NCBI GenBank assembly: GCA_026002695.1
Contig: BOCB01000067.1
Span: 1-6,958, forward strand
Direction: 5' to 3'
Source: Synergistales bacterium
GTDB lineage: Bacteria > Synergistota > Synergistia > Synergistales > Synergistaceae
DNA length: 6,958 nt
Below the pieces are notes generated by a model. The model was given only the letters and a program-made list of their open reading frames with translations. It had not been told where the DNA came from and did not search any database. Position 1 is the stretch's first letter, and each line of letters opens with the position of its first letter. This document shows positions 1 through 6,031 of the stretch, in pieces. Made by a program: the position numbers and the translations under genes.

Positions 1-491
1 GGATAATATTGGTGAGGCCGGTAGTCGAAGCCGGCGAGCGGCTCGGTTATCTGCCGGGTGACGTGATGGAGAAAATAGATCCTTACATAAGGCCTCTTTA
101 CGACGCTTTTTATGACATGCTGCCAACTGAGAAGTTCGCCAAATATGTCGAAAAGGGCGTTGTAGAGATAGCGCCGCTCGCGTACATGAGGGGAAGGACT
201 TTGAGCGGCAGCTTTATAATACTTGACGAGGCGCAGAATACGACAAAGGAACAGATGAAGATGTTTCTTACGCGCCTCGGACAGGGTTCGAAGGCCGTGC
301 TGACCGGCGATGTTACTCAGATAGACCTCCCCGGAGGCAAGGAGTCCGGCCTCCGCTCGGCAAAGGATATCCTCGGCGGAGTGAAGGACATAGCTTTTTG
401 CGGTCTTACTGACAGCGACGTGGTGAGGCACGATATAGTGCGGCGAATAGTCAGGGCTTATGAGGTGTATGAGGCTAAAGTAAAATTATGA
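1..491 (+). CDS. phoH: PhoH family ATPase, C-terminal half (5' end outside window)
   Basis: This is the last 162 codons of a PhoH/YbeZ-type P-loop ATPase, a cytoplasmic nucleotide-binding protein linked to RNA metabolism and commonly encoded beside ybeY. The reading frame is open from base 3, and the first visible residues continue into the family motif RPVVEAGERLGYLPGD. The TTG at base 9 is therefore an internal leucine codon, not a start. The Walker B motif ILDEAQNTT is visible, with Asp at 225-227 and Glu at 228-230. It is followed by KMFLTRLG and TGDVTQIDLP, the PhoH hallmark. The Walker A loop lies upstream of the window. About 160 residues of the usual 310-350 are present. The stop TGA (489-491) overlaps the ATG of the next gene (488-490), which points to translational coupling. 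The visible part is intact, with no frameshift. Identification is secure; the exact RNA substrate of this family is not known from sequence. Confidence 0.96.
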   Translation, partial: IILVRPVVEAGERLGYLPGDVMEKIDPYIRPLYDAFYDMLPTEKFAKYVEKGVVEIAPLAYMRGRTLSGSFIILDEAQNTTKEQMKMFLTRLGQGSKAVLTGDVTQIDLPGGKESGLRSAKDILGGVKDIAFCGLTDSDVVRHDIVRRIVRAYEVYEAKVKL

Positions 492-2662
492 GATACATTG
501 ACATAGTGGACAAAATCGGCGGCTTAGTCTCATTCAACAGGTCTCTGACGGGAAACGAACATAGCGGAAAGCACCGCGTGCCGCCGTGGTTTCAGGCGGC
601 GCTCGTAATGTCGGCGGCATTTATCGTCTGCGCCGGATGGTACTTTATAGACAGGAAGGACAGCTATGTGACCGGTTATCCGGCTCCGCGCACGTATCTT
701 GCGCGCAGCGCGACGAGATATGTTGACGGCGATGCCACGAGCGAGATGCAGCAAAGAGTAGGCAGGCAGATAGTTGACGTGAGCGTCCGCGACGACAACG
801 CCACGCAGTTTGTAAGAAGGCGCATCGACGCGCTCAAGCTCACGGGTGAAATGAACTTTATTCCGGCGCGCCTGAATGAGATAATAAATAAATTGTCAAA
901 TGATGACAAGACGAAACTGATAAACGCCATTGTCTCGATAGCGGAGGAGATTTTCGACAAGAATACCACTAAAGAGGGACAGGACTCGCTCATATGGAGT
1001 AAGCTTATGGAGACGAACATCAGCCAGCAGCTGAAAAATATAGCGTACCAGGTGCTTGCGGCCATGCTGGTGCCGACCATAACGAATGACAATGAACTCG
1101 CCAACACGCTGAGAAACAGCGTCGCTCAGAATATACCCCCCGTCGTCAGAGAGATAAAGTTCGGAATGGTCATCGCCGAGAAGGGGCAGATTGTAACACA
1201 GGGCATAGCCGATACGCTCAAAAATCAAGGCTACCCCGACTCGTCGATCCCCGTTAAACAACTTGCTTTCATAACTCTTTCCGTTCTTTTTTGGTCTGTG
1301 TGGCTCTCTTGGCTCTACAAGAAGATGCTTCACGCCCGCCTCACGACCAAAGAGTGGGTGTATATCGTCATTTTGCTGGTAATAGACTGGAGCATTCAGA
1401 GGATAGCGGCGAAGTGGATAGCCGATTCGTTGAGCGTCCTGGCTTTGGTGAGCTGGCTCTTTTTGACCATGACGTCTCAGTCGCTGGCGTTCCACATATC
1501 GCTCGGAGGTTCTCTCATAGGCTATCTGATAGCGTTCCCCGGGATGTCGTCGTCGGTGGCAATCGGCTGCGTCATATCGGGCGTGGCGTCGGGAGCGAGC
1601 ATAATAGTCATCAAGGAGGCTCTGAGCAGAATAGCAATCTGGCGAAATATATTCAAGCTCGGCCTGCTGCTCACCGGGACGTCGCTCTTCATACGATGGG
1701 GACTCGGGCAGCCCGTAAGCTATGAAATTTTGGGCACTTACCTGCTCTTCTGCGTATTATGGAGCAGCGTCGTCGTAGCCGTCACGCCGATATGGGAGTC
1801 TCTGTTCGAGCTGCTTTCACCGCTGCGCCTGCTGGAGATGAGCAGTCCGTCTCAGCCGCTTCTGAGACGTTTGCAGATCGAAGCTCCCGGCACGTACCAC
1901 CACACGCTCGCGGTGGCGACGCTCGCCGAAACGGTGGCAGACAGACTCGGAATGAACGGATTACTGATAAGGGCGGGGGCGTATTACCACGATGTCGGCA
2001 AGCTGAAGAGACCGAGTTATTTCGTCGAAAACCAGTCCTTCGGCGATAACATACACGACAGGCTCGCCCCAAAGGAGTCCGCGCGTATAATAATCCAGCA
2101 CGTAAAGGACGGGCTGGAGCTTGCCGACGAGTACAAGCTGCCGGAGGGAGTGAAGCGCTTCATCAGGGAGCATCACGGCACTACTTTCATGGGCTACTTC
2201 TACAACAAAGCGCTCTCCCGGATAAAGGACGGTTCTCTGTTGGACAAGGCGCTGTTCACGTACCCCGGTCCCGCGCCGCATTCGAGGGAGACCGCGCTTC
2301 TCATGCTCGCCGACTCGATAGACGCCGCGCTGAAAAGCCTGCCGAAGCCGCTCTCCGGCAGGGCAGAGCTCGAGAAACTCGTCGGCGACGTCATATCCTC
2401 GAAGCTGATTGCGGGACAGTTCAACGATGTCGACTTCACCCTGAGCGAGATAAATGTGATAAAGCTGGCCTTCGTCGATGTGCTGATGCCGATGTACCAC
2501 TCTCGTGAGATCAAGCCGATAGCTCACGCCTCGGCTCTCGGCGGCGCGCCCGCGGCCGTGGATAATGCCGATGCTGATAAAGGTGAGAATAAAAAAGAAG
2601 ATAATAAACAGGGCGGCGGGAAAGCGAACGATGCCGCTTCACAGGAGGAGGGCGCGAAGTAA
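488..2662 (+). CDS. pgpH: 7TM-HD cyclic-di-AMP phosphodiesterase (PgpH/YqfF family)
   Basis: This 724-residue membrane protein is expected to hydrolyse c-di-AMP to pApA with its cytoplasmic HD domain. A short cytoplasmic N-terminus leads to one membrane helix (about 34-54), then an extracytoplasmic region (about 55-255) ending in the family-like EKGQIVTQG segment. Seven hydrophobic helices follow (about 258-278, 288-307, 313-333, 334-352, 354-375, 388-405, 412-432), then the HD domain (about 465-675). All expected metal ligands are visible: H472 in GTYHHT, H501/D502 in YYHDVGKLKRP, H538, H562/H563 in REHHGT and D609 in LLMLADS. The length is close to the 710-720 residues of the B. subtilis and Listeria proteins. 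The last 40 or so residues are low-complexity, rich in Ala, Gly, Asn, Asp, Lys and Glu, and probably disordered. The ATG start overlaps the phoH stop (ATGA) with only a weak GAGG 13 bases upstream. Family assignment is firm; c-di-AMP specificity is inferred from PgpH homologs. Confidence 0.95.
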   Translation: MRYIDIVDKIGGLVSFNRSLTGNEHSGKHRVPPWFQAALVMSAAFIVCAGWYFIDRKDSYVTGYPAPRTYLARSATRYVDGDATSEMQQRVGRQIVDVSVRDDNATQFVRRRIDALKLTGEMNFIPARLNEIINKLSNDDKTKLINAIVSIAEEIFDKNTTKEGQDSLIWSKLMETNISQQLKNIAYQVLAAMLVPTITNDNELANTLRNSVAQNIPPVVREIKFGMVIAEKGQIVTQGIADTLKNQGYPDSSIPVKQLAFITLSVLFWSVWLSWLYKKMLHARLTTKEWVYIVILLVIDWSIQRIAAKWIADSLSVLALVSWLFLTMTSQSLAFHISLGGSLIGYLIAFPGMSSSVAIGCVISGVASGASIIVIKEALSRIAIWRNIFKLGLLLTGTSLFIRWGLGQPVSYEILGTYLLFCVLWSSVVVAVTPIWESLFELLSPLRLLEMSSPSQPLLRRLQIEAPGTYHHTLAVATLAETVADRLGMNGLLIRAGAYYHDVGKLKRPSYFVENQSFGDNIHDRLAPKESARIIIQHVKDGLELADEYKLPEGVKRFIREHHGTTFMGYFYNKALSRIKDGSLLDKALFTYPGPAPHSRETALLMLADSIDAALKSLPKPLSGRAELEKLVGDVISSKLIAGQFNDVDFTLSEINVIKLAFVDVLMPMYHSREIKPIAHASALGGAPAAVDNADADKGENKKEDNKQGGGKANDAASQEEGAK

Positions 2663-3144
2663 TGCCCCTGAGGTTCGATATAATAGACGAATATGACGGA
2701 GAGCGCAAGCCGTCCGTTGATATAGACGCTATTGCGCGCGCTCTGAGCGCCTTTACGGATAAAAAGGAGGGGGGGGTACGTTTCTCGGCAGTGCTTTCCC
2801 TCGTGCCGCGCGAGCGAATGCGTGAGCTCAACGCGCGTTACCGCGATATAGACGAGGAGACGGATGTGCTGTCGTTCCCATTGTGGGAGACGGAGGAAGG
2901 ATTGTCGTTTCCTGAGGGGTGGGAGGAAATCCCGCTCGGCGACGTCGTCATATCGCCCGAATATATATTCGAGAGCTCCATAAGCGGTAATTTAGATTAT
3001 AATAAGGAAACAGCGCTTGTCATAATACATGGTATACTGCATTTGTTCTGTTACGACCATGACACGGACGAGCGAAAGCGGGAGATGTGGCGCGAACAGG
3101 ACGCTATCCTATCCGCTACCCAAGGAGGACTGAGTATTCATTGA
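2662..3144 (+). CDS. ybeY: YbeY, rRNA maturation factor / single-strand endoribonuclease
   Basis: This 160-residue YbeY (UPF0054) protein is a zinc metalloenzyme of the cytoplasm, required in other bacteria for 16S rRNA 3'-end maturation and 70S ribosome quality control. Visible motifs are LNARYRDIDEETDVLSFP (about 56-73, including the conserved Arg61), GDVVIS (93-98) and the metal site HGILHLFCYDH, with ligands H123, H127 and H133. The residue before Tyr in that site is Cys130, where the family normally has Gly. The length is typical. The ATG overlaps the pgpH stop (TAATG). A purine-rich stretch containing two overlapping AGGAGG/GGAGG registers (2643-2652) lies about 10-13 bases upstream. 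A run of eight G (2769-2776) encodes part of Glu36-Gly-Gly near the N-terminus and is a possible slippage site, although the frame is intact here. It sits between phoH/pgpH and genes leading to era, matching its ribosome role. Identification is secure. Confidence 0.96.
   Translation: MPLRFDIIDEYDGERKPSVDIDAIARALSAFTDKKEGGVRFSAVLSLVPRERMRELNARYRDIDEETDVLSFPLWETEEGLSFPEGWEEIPLGDVVISPEYIFESSISGNLDYNKETALVIIHGILHLFCYDHDTDERKREMWREQDAILSATQGGLSIH
3122..3128 (+). promoter_or_regulatory. Ribosome binding site deciding the TTG start of the CorC-type gene
   Basis: AAGGAGG lies inside the last codons of ybeY. It is the only strong Shine-Dalgarno match near the start of the downstream gene. The one in-frame start codon within reach is TTG at 3141, 12 bases beyond the motif. 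This spacing is longer than the usual 5-9 bases, which the TTGA overlap with the ybeY stop may compensate by coupling. Confidence 0.7.
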
Positions 3145-4421
3145 GTTCGGATTTATCCGGTAGTATTGGCCTGCTGCTATTGTTTCTGCTGATGTCGTTT
3201 TACTTCAGCGCGACGGAGACGGCTATAACGGCGGCAGGGAGACTTAGGCTGAAAGCCCTTGAAAATTCGTCGCCTGGCAGGAAAAAGGGCTTTATGTGGC
3301 TCTCAGGCAACACACATCTCGCCCTCACTGTAACGCTCATAGGCAACAACATCGTGAACATAGCGGCGTCAGCCGTGGCGACGAGCGTGGCGACAAACAT
3401 GTGGAGTGTTTACGGGGCTTTTATCGCCGTCGCTGTAATGACGGCGTTGATTGTTATATTCTGTGAGATACTGCCCAAAAATATCTCCGTAGGCTACAGC
3501 GACAAGGTGCTTATCTTATCGCTGCCCATATTGCGGTTTTGCTATTTTCTCTTTCGCCCGCTAATCTACGTTGTGCAGGGTATCGTCTGGTTCATAGGGC
3601 GGATGTTGGGTCTGCGGCTTGACGCGGCGAAGTCATTCATCACCCGCGAGGATCTCGACATGATGCTGAACGAGAGCGCGGAGGACGGCGGCCCTTGGGA
3701 AGAGGACGAGCGCAAGATGATACACGGCGTCATCTCGTTCGAGGAGACGAGAGTCTCCGAGATAATGATACCGCGCACAGACATGAAGACCGTCCCATGC
3801 GACATGACAGTCGCGGAGGCGTCCGCTTTTTTCATATCGACAGGTTTGTCGAGGGTACCGGCGTTTGAGACTGACCTCGACAAGATAACGGGTATGCTCT
3901 ACGCGAAGGATTTGCTCGCTCCAATGAGCAACGGCCTCCTTGACGACAAGGTAACGCGCTTGCTGCGAAAGCCGCTCTTCATACCGGAGACGGTCAAGAC
4001 GGACGAGACATTTGATTTAATGAAGCGATCGCAGATACACATAGCGATAGTCGTTGATGAGTACGGCGGAACGGCGGGTCTCGTGACCCTCGAGGACTTG
4101 ATAGAGGAGATAGTCGGAGACATACAGGACGAATACGACGACGAGTCGCCGGACATCTTGGACGAGGGAAACGGTTCATATCTCGTGCAGGGATATGTGA
4201 ACTTAGAGGATTTATCAGATGTGCTCGGGTATGATTTCGGCTTCGACAACGTGGACACGGCCGCGGGAATGCTGCTTTCGATAGTGGGAAATTTCCCGAA
4301 GGCCGGGGAGTGCGTAACATTCGGTCCTTGGAAGATAAGCGCCGTCGAAGTAGTGGATCACAGAATACTCCAGATAAGATTGGAACACATAGAAGAGGAA
4401 GAGAGCGAGAACGCCGGTTGA
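3141..4421 (+). CDS. CorC/HlyC-type (CNNM/DUF21) membrane protein with CBS pair, probable Mg2+/divalent cation transporter
   Basis: This 426-residue protein belongs to the family variously called hemolysin C, TlyC, CorC or MpfA; members studied in detail export or exchange Mg2+ across the inner membrane. Its DUF21 membrane domain (about 5-155) has helices near 8-26, 60-82, 88-110 and 128-152 and the motifs FSATETAIT, GNNIVNI and EILPKN. A CBS pair follows (about 205-330) with MIPRTDM at the start and VDEYGGTAGLVTLEDLIEEI at the end; such pairs bind adenine nucleotides. A CorC_HlyC domain ends the protein (about 340-418). I chose the TTG at 3141 because GGAGG lies 12 bases before it (3124-3128) and it overlaps the ybeY stop as TTGA. 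The frame stays open upstream to a GTG at 3087, but that would put 18 basic, non-family residues inside ybeY. In Bacillus-type clusters dgkA lies between ybeY and cdd; this gene lies there instead. The family is certain, the transported ion is inferred. Confidence 0.93.
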   Translation: MSSDLSGSIGLLLLFLLMSFYFSATETAITAAGRLRLKALENSSPGRKKGFMWLSGNTHLALTVTLIGNNIVNIAASAVATSVATNMWSVYGAFIAVAVMTALIVIFCEILPKNISVGYSDKVLILSLPILRFCYFLFRPLIYVVQGIVWFIGRMLGLRLDAAKSFITREDLDMMLNESAEDGGPWEEDERKMIHGVISFEETRVSEIMIPRTDMKTVPCDMTVAEASAFFISTGLSRVPAFETDLDKITGMLYAKDLLAPMSNGLLDDKVTRLLRKPLFIPETVKTDETFDLMKRSQIHIAIVVDEYGGTAGLVTLEDLIEEIVGDIQDEYDDESPDILDEGNGSYLVQGYVNLEDLSDVLGYDFGFDNVDTAAGMLLSIVGNFPKAGECVTFGPWKISAVEVVDHRILQIRLEHIEEEESENAG

Positions 4422-4430
4422 TATAAATTT

Positions 4431-4574
4431 ATGATTATATCGTTTGCTGACAACGATACTAAAAAACTCGCTGATGGGGGGAAGACAATGATAAATGAAA
4501 GCGAAACGCTTAAAGCGCAGTCGGACAAAATAACGCCGATAGCGCAAGTTACCGGAGGCGTGAACTGTGGCTGA
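4431..4574 (+). CDS. Short hypothetical ORF (47 codons, or 28 from an inner ATG), doubtful
   Basis: An open frame runs from ATG 4431 to TGA 4572-4574 through nearly all of the gap between the CorC-type gene and cdd. From ATG 4431 it gives 47 residues with no ribosome binding site in front. From ATG 4488 it gives a 28-residue peptide beginning MINESETLKAQSDK, preceded by a purine-rich stretch with six G (4476-4481) ending 6 bases before the start. Its stop lies 8 bases inside cdd (GTGGCTGA), the kind of overlap seen in coupled operon genes. The peptide is hydrophilic, has no membrane segment and resembles no family I know. It could be a coupling or leader peptide, a real small protein, or chance. 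The length alone is not significant. Confidence 0.3.
   Translation: MIISFADNDTKKLADGGKTMINESETLKAQSDKITPIAQVTGGVNCG
4438..4458 (+). other. Hairpin after the CorC-type gene, with an adjacent AT-rich palindrome
   Basis: TATCGTT (4438-4444) and AACGATA (4452-4458) form a perfect 7-bp stem with a 7-base loop. Just before it is the 10-bp palindrome ATAAATTTAT (4423-4432). The stem is AT-rich and followed by a run of six A rather than T, so it is not a normal intrinsic terminator for the + strand. It may influence mRNA processing or translation of the short ORF, or may be chance. No -35/-10 pair with normal spacing was found here, although the AT-rich patch is the only plausible place for a promoter between the CorC-type gene and cdd. 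Confidence 0.3.
4554..4558 (+). promoter_or_regulatory. Ribosome binding site deciding the GTG start of cdd
   Basis: GGAGG sits 8 bases before GTG 4567, an ideal spacing. The cdd frame has a TGA stop at 4561-4563, two codons before this GTG, so no earlier start is possible. Confidence 0.85.
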
Positions 4575-4962
4575 CTGGTCGGTATGTTCGCCTGAAAAGC
4601 TTATGAGCGAGGCCGGAAAATACAGGCAGATGGCGTATGTTCCGTACTCTGAATTTTCAGTCGGCGCGGCGCTGCTCTTCTCGGACGGCTCGGTCATCGG
4701 CGGATGCAATGTCGAGAACGCGAGTTACGGCCTTTCCATATGCGCCGAGCGCGCGGCTATGCTGAACGCGGTCGTTACGGGTCGTTTGCGTCCGATCGCG
4801 GCTGCCGTGTACGCGGGCGATGTGCCGATCTGCTCTCCTTGCGGCGCGTGCCGGCAATTTCTCGCGGAGTTCAATCATGATATGGAAATCGTCATGATGA
4901 AATCGGGCGAGCTGTTTATAGCGTCCCTCAGCGAACTTTTACCTCATAAATTTTCGTTATAG
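4567..4962 (+). CDS. cdd: Cytidine deaminase
   Basis: This is a 131-residue small-type cytidine deaminase, which converts cytidine and deoxycytidine to uridine and deoxyuridine in cytoplasmic pyrimidine salvage and is normally a homotetramer. The zinc site and catalytic Glu are visible in SICAERAA (C59, E61) and in SPCGACRQ (C92, C95). The substrate-binding segment CNVENASYG (N48, E50) and the YSEFSVGAALL motif (27-37) are also present. Three cysteines as ligands and the short length mark the tetrameric form rather than the larger E. coli dimeric type. Translation starts at GTG behind a good GGAGG, overlapping the end of the short ORF upstream. The gene ends 8 bases before the era ATG; cdd next to era is a common arrangement in Firmicutes and related phyla. 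No key residue is missing. Identification is secure. Confidence 0.97.
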   Translation: MADWSVCSPEKLMSEAGKYRQMAYVPYSEFSVGAALLFSDGSVIGGCNVENASYGLSICAERAAMLNAVVTGRLRPIAAAVYAGDVPICSPCGACRQFLAEFNHDMEIVMMKSGELFIASLSELLPHKFSL

Positions 4963-4970
4963 TTAAATTG

Positions 4971-5927
4971 ATGAATAAAAATAATAGCGAGACCTCACAG
5001 GAAACAAGCGCAGGTATTTTCAGATCGGGCTTCGCCGCTTTCATCGGCCGCCCGAATGTCGGCAAATCTTCCCTGATAAACTCTCTGCTCCGCGAAAAGA
5101 CCGCGGCTGTGTCGAGGAAGCCGCAAACCACTCGCAACGCCGTCCGCTGCATACTGACCACGGACTCATGCCAAATAGTCATAGTAGACACTCCGGGGGC
5201 GCACAACCCAAGGCACGCGCTTGGCGAGTTTATGATGAGCGAGCTCGGCGACGCGCTGTCGTCCGTAGATGTGATATGCCTGATAACGGAGGCGGGGCGC
5301 GAAATGGACAATACGGAGCGATCCGTTATAGAGCTCGTAAACGCCTCTCCCCTGCCCAAGATACTCGTCGTGAATAAAATAGACCTCTGCGGGCAGGATA
5401 AAGAAGAACGGTTCTGGCGGTGCCTTGCCCCGATACAGGAAATGCTGAAGCCGTCGGCGGTTGTTCCGGTGTCGGCAAAGAGCGGAGTCAACTTGGACAT
5501 ATTGCGCGACTCCATAGCGGGCTTCCTACCGGAGGGCGAGCTGATATACCCTGAAGATGTCCTGATGGATACGACGGAGCGCTTCCTCGCCGAGGAGATA
5601 ATAAGGGAGAAAATATTCGAGGCGACGGAACAGGAAGTGCCGCACAGCGTAGCTGTGGCAGTCGAGGAGTTCAAGACGCCGGACGAGTATCCTGAGCTGC
5701 GGCGCGCGGAGATAAGAGCCGACATAATAGTCGAGCGCCTCGGTCAAAAGGGGATATTGATAGGGGAGGGCGGCGCGAAATTAAAGGAAATAGGCAGCGC
5801 CGCGCGAGCCGAGATGGAAGCTCGGTTCGGCTACCCTATGGTTCTGCGCCTCTGGGTGAAGGTCAAGCCCGGATGGAGAAAATCATCAAAGGAAATAGCG
5901 CGGGTTGGTTATAAAAAGGCAAAGTAG
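4971..5927 (+). CDS. era: GTPase Era, 30S ribosome assembly factor
   Basis: This 318-residue Era is a GTPase that binds the 3' end of 16S rRNA and assists 30S subunit maturation at the cytoplasmic membrane surface. The G motifs are complete: GRPNVGKS (26-33), the PQTTR switch I motif (51-55), DTPG (73-76), NKID (135-138) and SAK (168-170). A C-terminal KH domain (about 205-300) includes GILIGEGGAKLKEIG, whose GEGG loop replaces the more usual GKGG, and the end motif LWVKVKPGWRKS. The length is slightly above the usual 300 because of about 18 extra hydrophilic residues before the G domain. I chose ATG 4971; a TTG directly before it (4968) would add one residue. No Shine-Dalgarno sequence is visible upstream, so initiation probably depends on coupling to cdd, which ends 8 bases away. 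An intrinsic terminator follows the gene. Identification is secure. Confidence 0.97.
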   Translation: MNKNNSETSQETSAGIFRSGFAAFIGRPNVGKSSLINSLLREKTAAVSRKPQTTRNAVRCILTTDSCQIVIVDTPGAHNPRHALGEFMMSELGDALSSVDVICLITEAGREMDNTERSVIELVNASPLPKILVVNKIDLCGQDKEERFWRCLAPIQEMLKPSAVVPVSAKSGVNLDILRDSIAGFLPEGELIYPEDVLMDTTERFLAEEIIREKIFEATEQEVPHSVAVAVEEFKTPDEYPELRRAEIRADIIVERLGQKGILIGEGGAKLKEIGSAARAEMEARFGYPMVLRLWVKVKPGWRKSSKEIARVGYKKAK

Positions 5928-5943
5928 ATTTTAGGATAAGGGT

Positions 5944-5961
5944 CGGGGGTGATAACCCTCG
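5944..5961 (+). repeat. Small inverted repeat between era and its terminator
   Basis: CGGGGGT (5944-5950) can pair with ACCCTCG (5955-5961) as a 7-bp stem containing one G-U pair, closed by the tetraloop GATA. The right arm also belongs to the perfect 12-base palindrome CCCTCGCGAGGG (5956-5967), so two alternative folds compete. It immediately precedes the terminator hairpin. It may be part of a compound terminator or of a dispersed intergenic element; nothing here decides between them. Confidence 0.45.
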
Positions 5962-5967
5962 CGAGGG

Positions 5968-6010
5968 CGCGGGGCGGACAGCCCCGCGGTTTGGCTTTTG
6001 CTTTTGATTT
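5968..6010 (+). terminator. Intrinsic terminator after era
   Basis: CGCGGGGC (5968-5975) pairs perfectly with GCCCCGCG (5981-5988), an 8-bp GC-only stem with a 5-base loop (GGACA). It is followed by a T-rich but interrupted tail (5990-6010) that contains CTTTTG twice in tandem (5995-6006). It begins about 40 bases after the era stop and before the next gene, the expected position for the end of the phoH-to-era transcript. The interrupted T tract means termination may be partial, so some read-through into the glycosyltransferase is possible. Confidence 0.75.
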
Positions 6011-6015
6011 CCTTG

Positions 6016-6022
6016 GGAAGGA
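6016..6022 (+). promoter_or_regulatory. Ribosome binding site deciding the TTG start of the glycosyltransferase
   Basis: GGAAGGA lies 9 bases before TTG 6032. An in-frame TAG at 6023-6025 rules out any earlier start, and no ATG or GTG occurs in this frame before the conserved N-terminal strand. The TTG is therefore the best start. No clear promoter could be placed between the terminator and this site. Confidence 0.75.
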
Positions 6023-6031
6023 TAGTGGGAG

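Noticed and set aside
9..11. TTG as a start for the first gene
   Set aside because: The frame is open upstream to the window edge, and the residues around it match the middle of PhoH, so the gene is truncated by the window rather than starting here.
896..2527. Several minus-strand and + frame-shifted open frames inside pgpH
   Set aside because: All overlap the intact 724-residue PgpH frame, lack domains and have shadow-like composition.
3087..3140. Upstream GTG start for the CorC-type gene
   Set aside because: It would add 18 basic residues encoded inside ybeY, with no ribosome binding site before it; TTG 3141 has GGAGG upstream and overlaps the ybeY stop.
4438..4466. Hairpin as a terminator of the phoH-to-CorC transcript
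   Set aside because: The stem is AT-rich and is followed by A residues, not T, on the + strand, and no gene on the minus strand would use it in the other direction.
4928..5725. Long open frame (265 codons) on the minus strand
   Set aside because: It is fully antisense to era, with a Ser-, Arg- and Thr-rich composition and no family features; era itself has all G motifs and a KH domain.
5989..6031. Promoter for the ArnC-like gene
   Set aside because: TTGATT-like and GATAGT-like hexamers occur but not at a 16-18 base spacing, and the latter overlaps the ribosome binding site; too weak to annotate.
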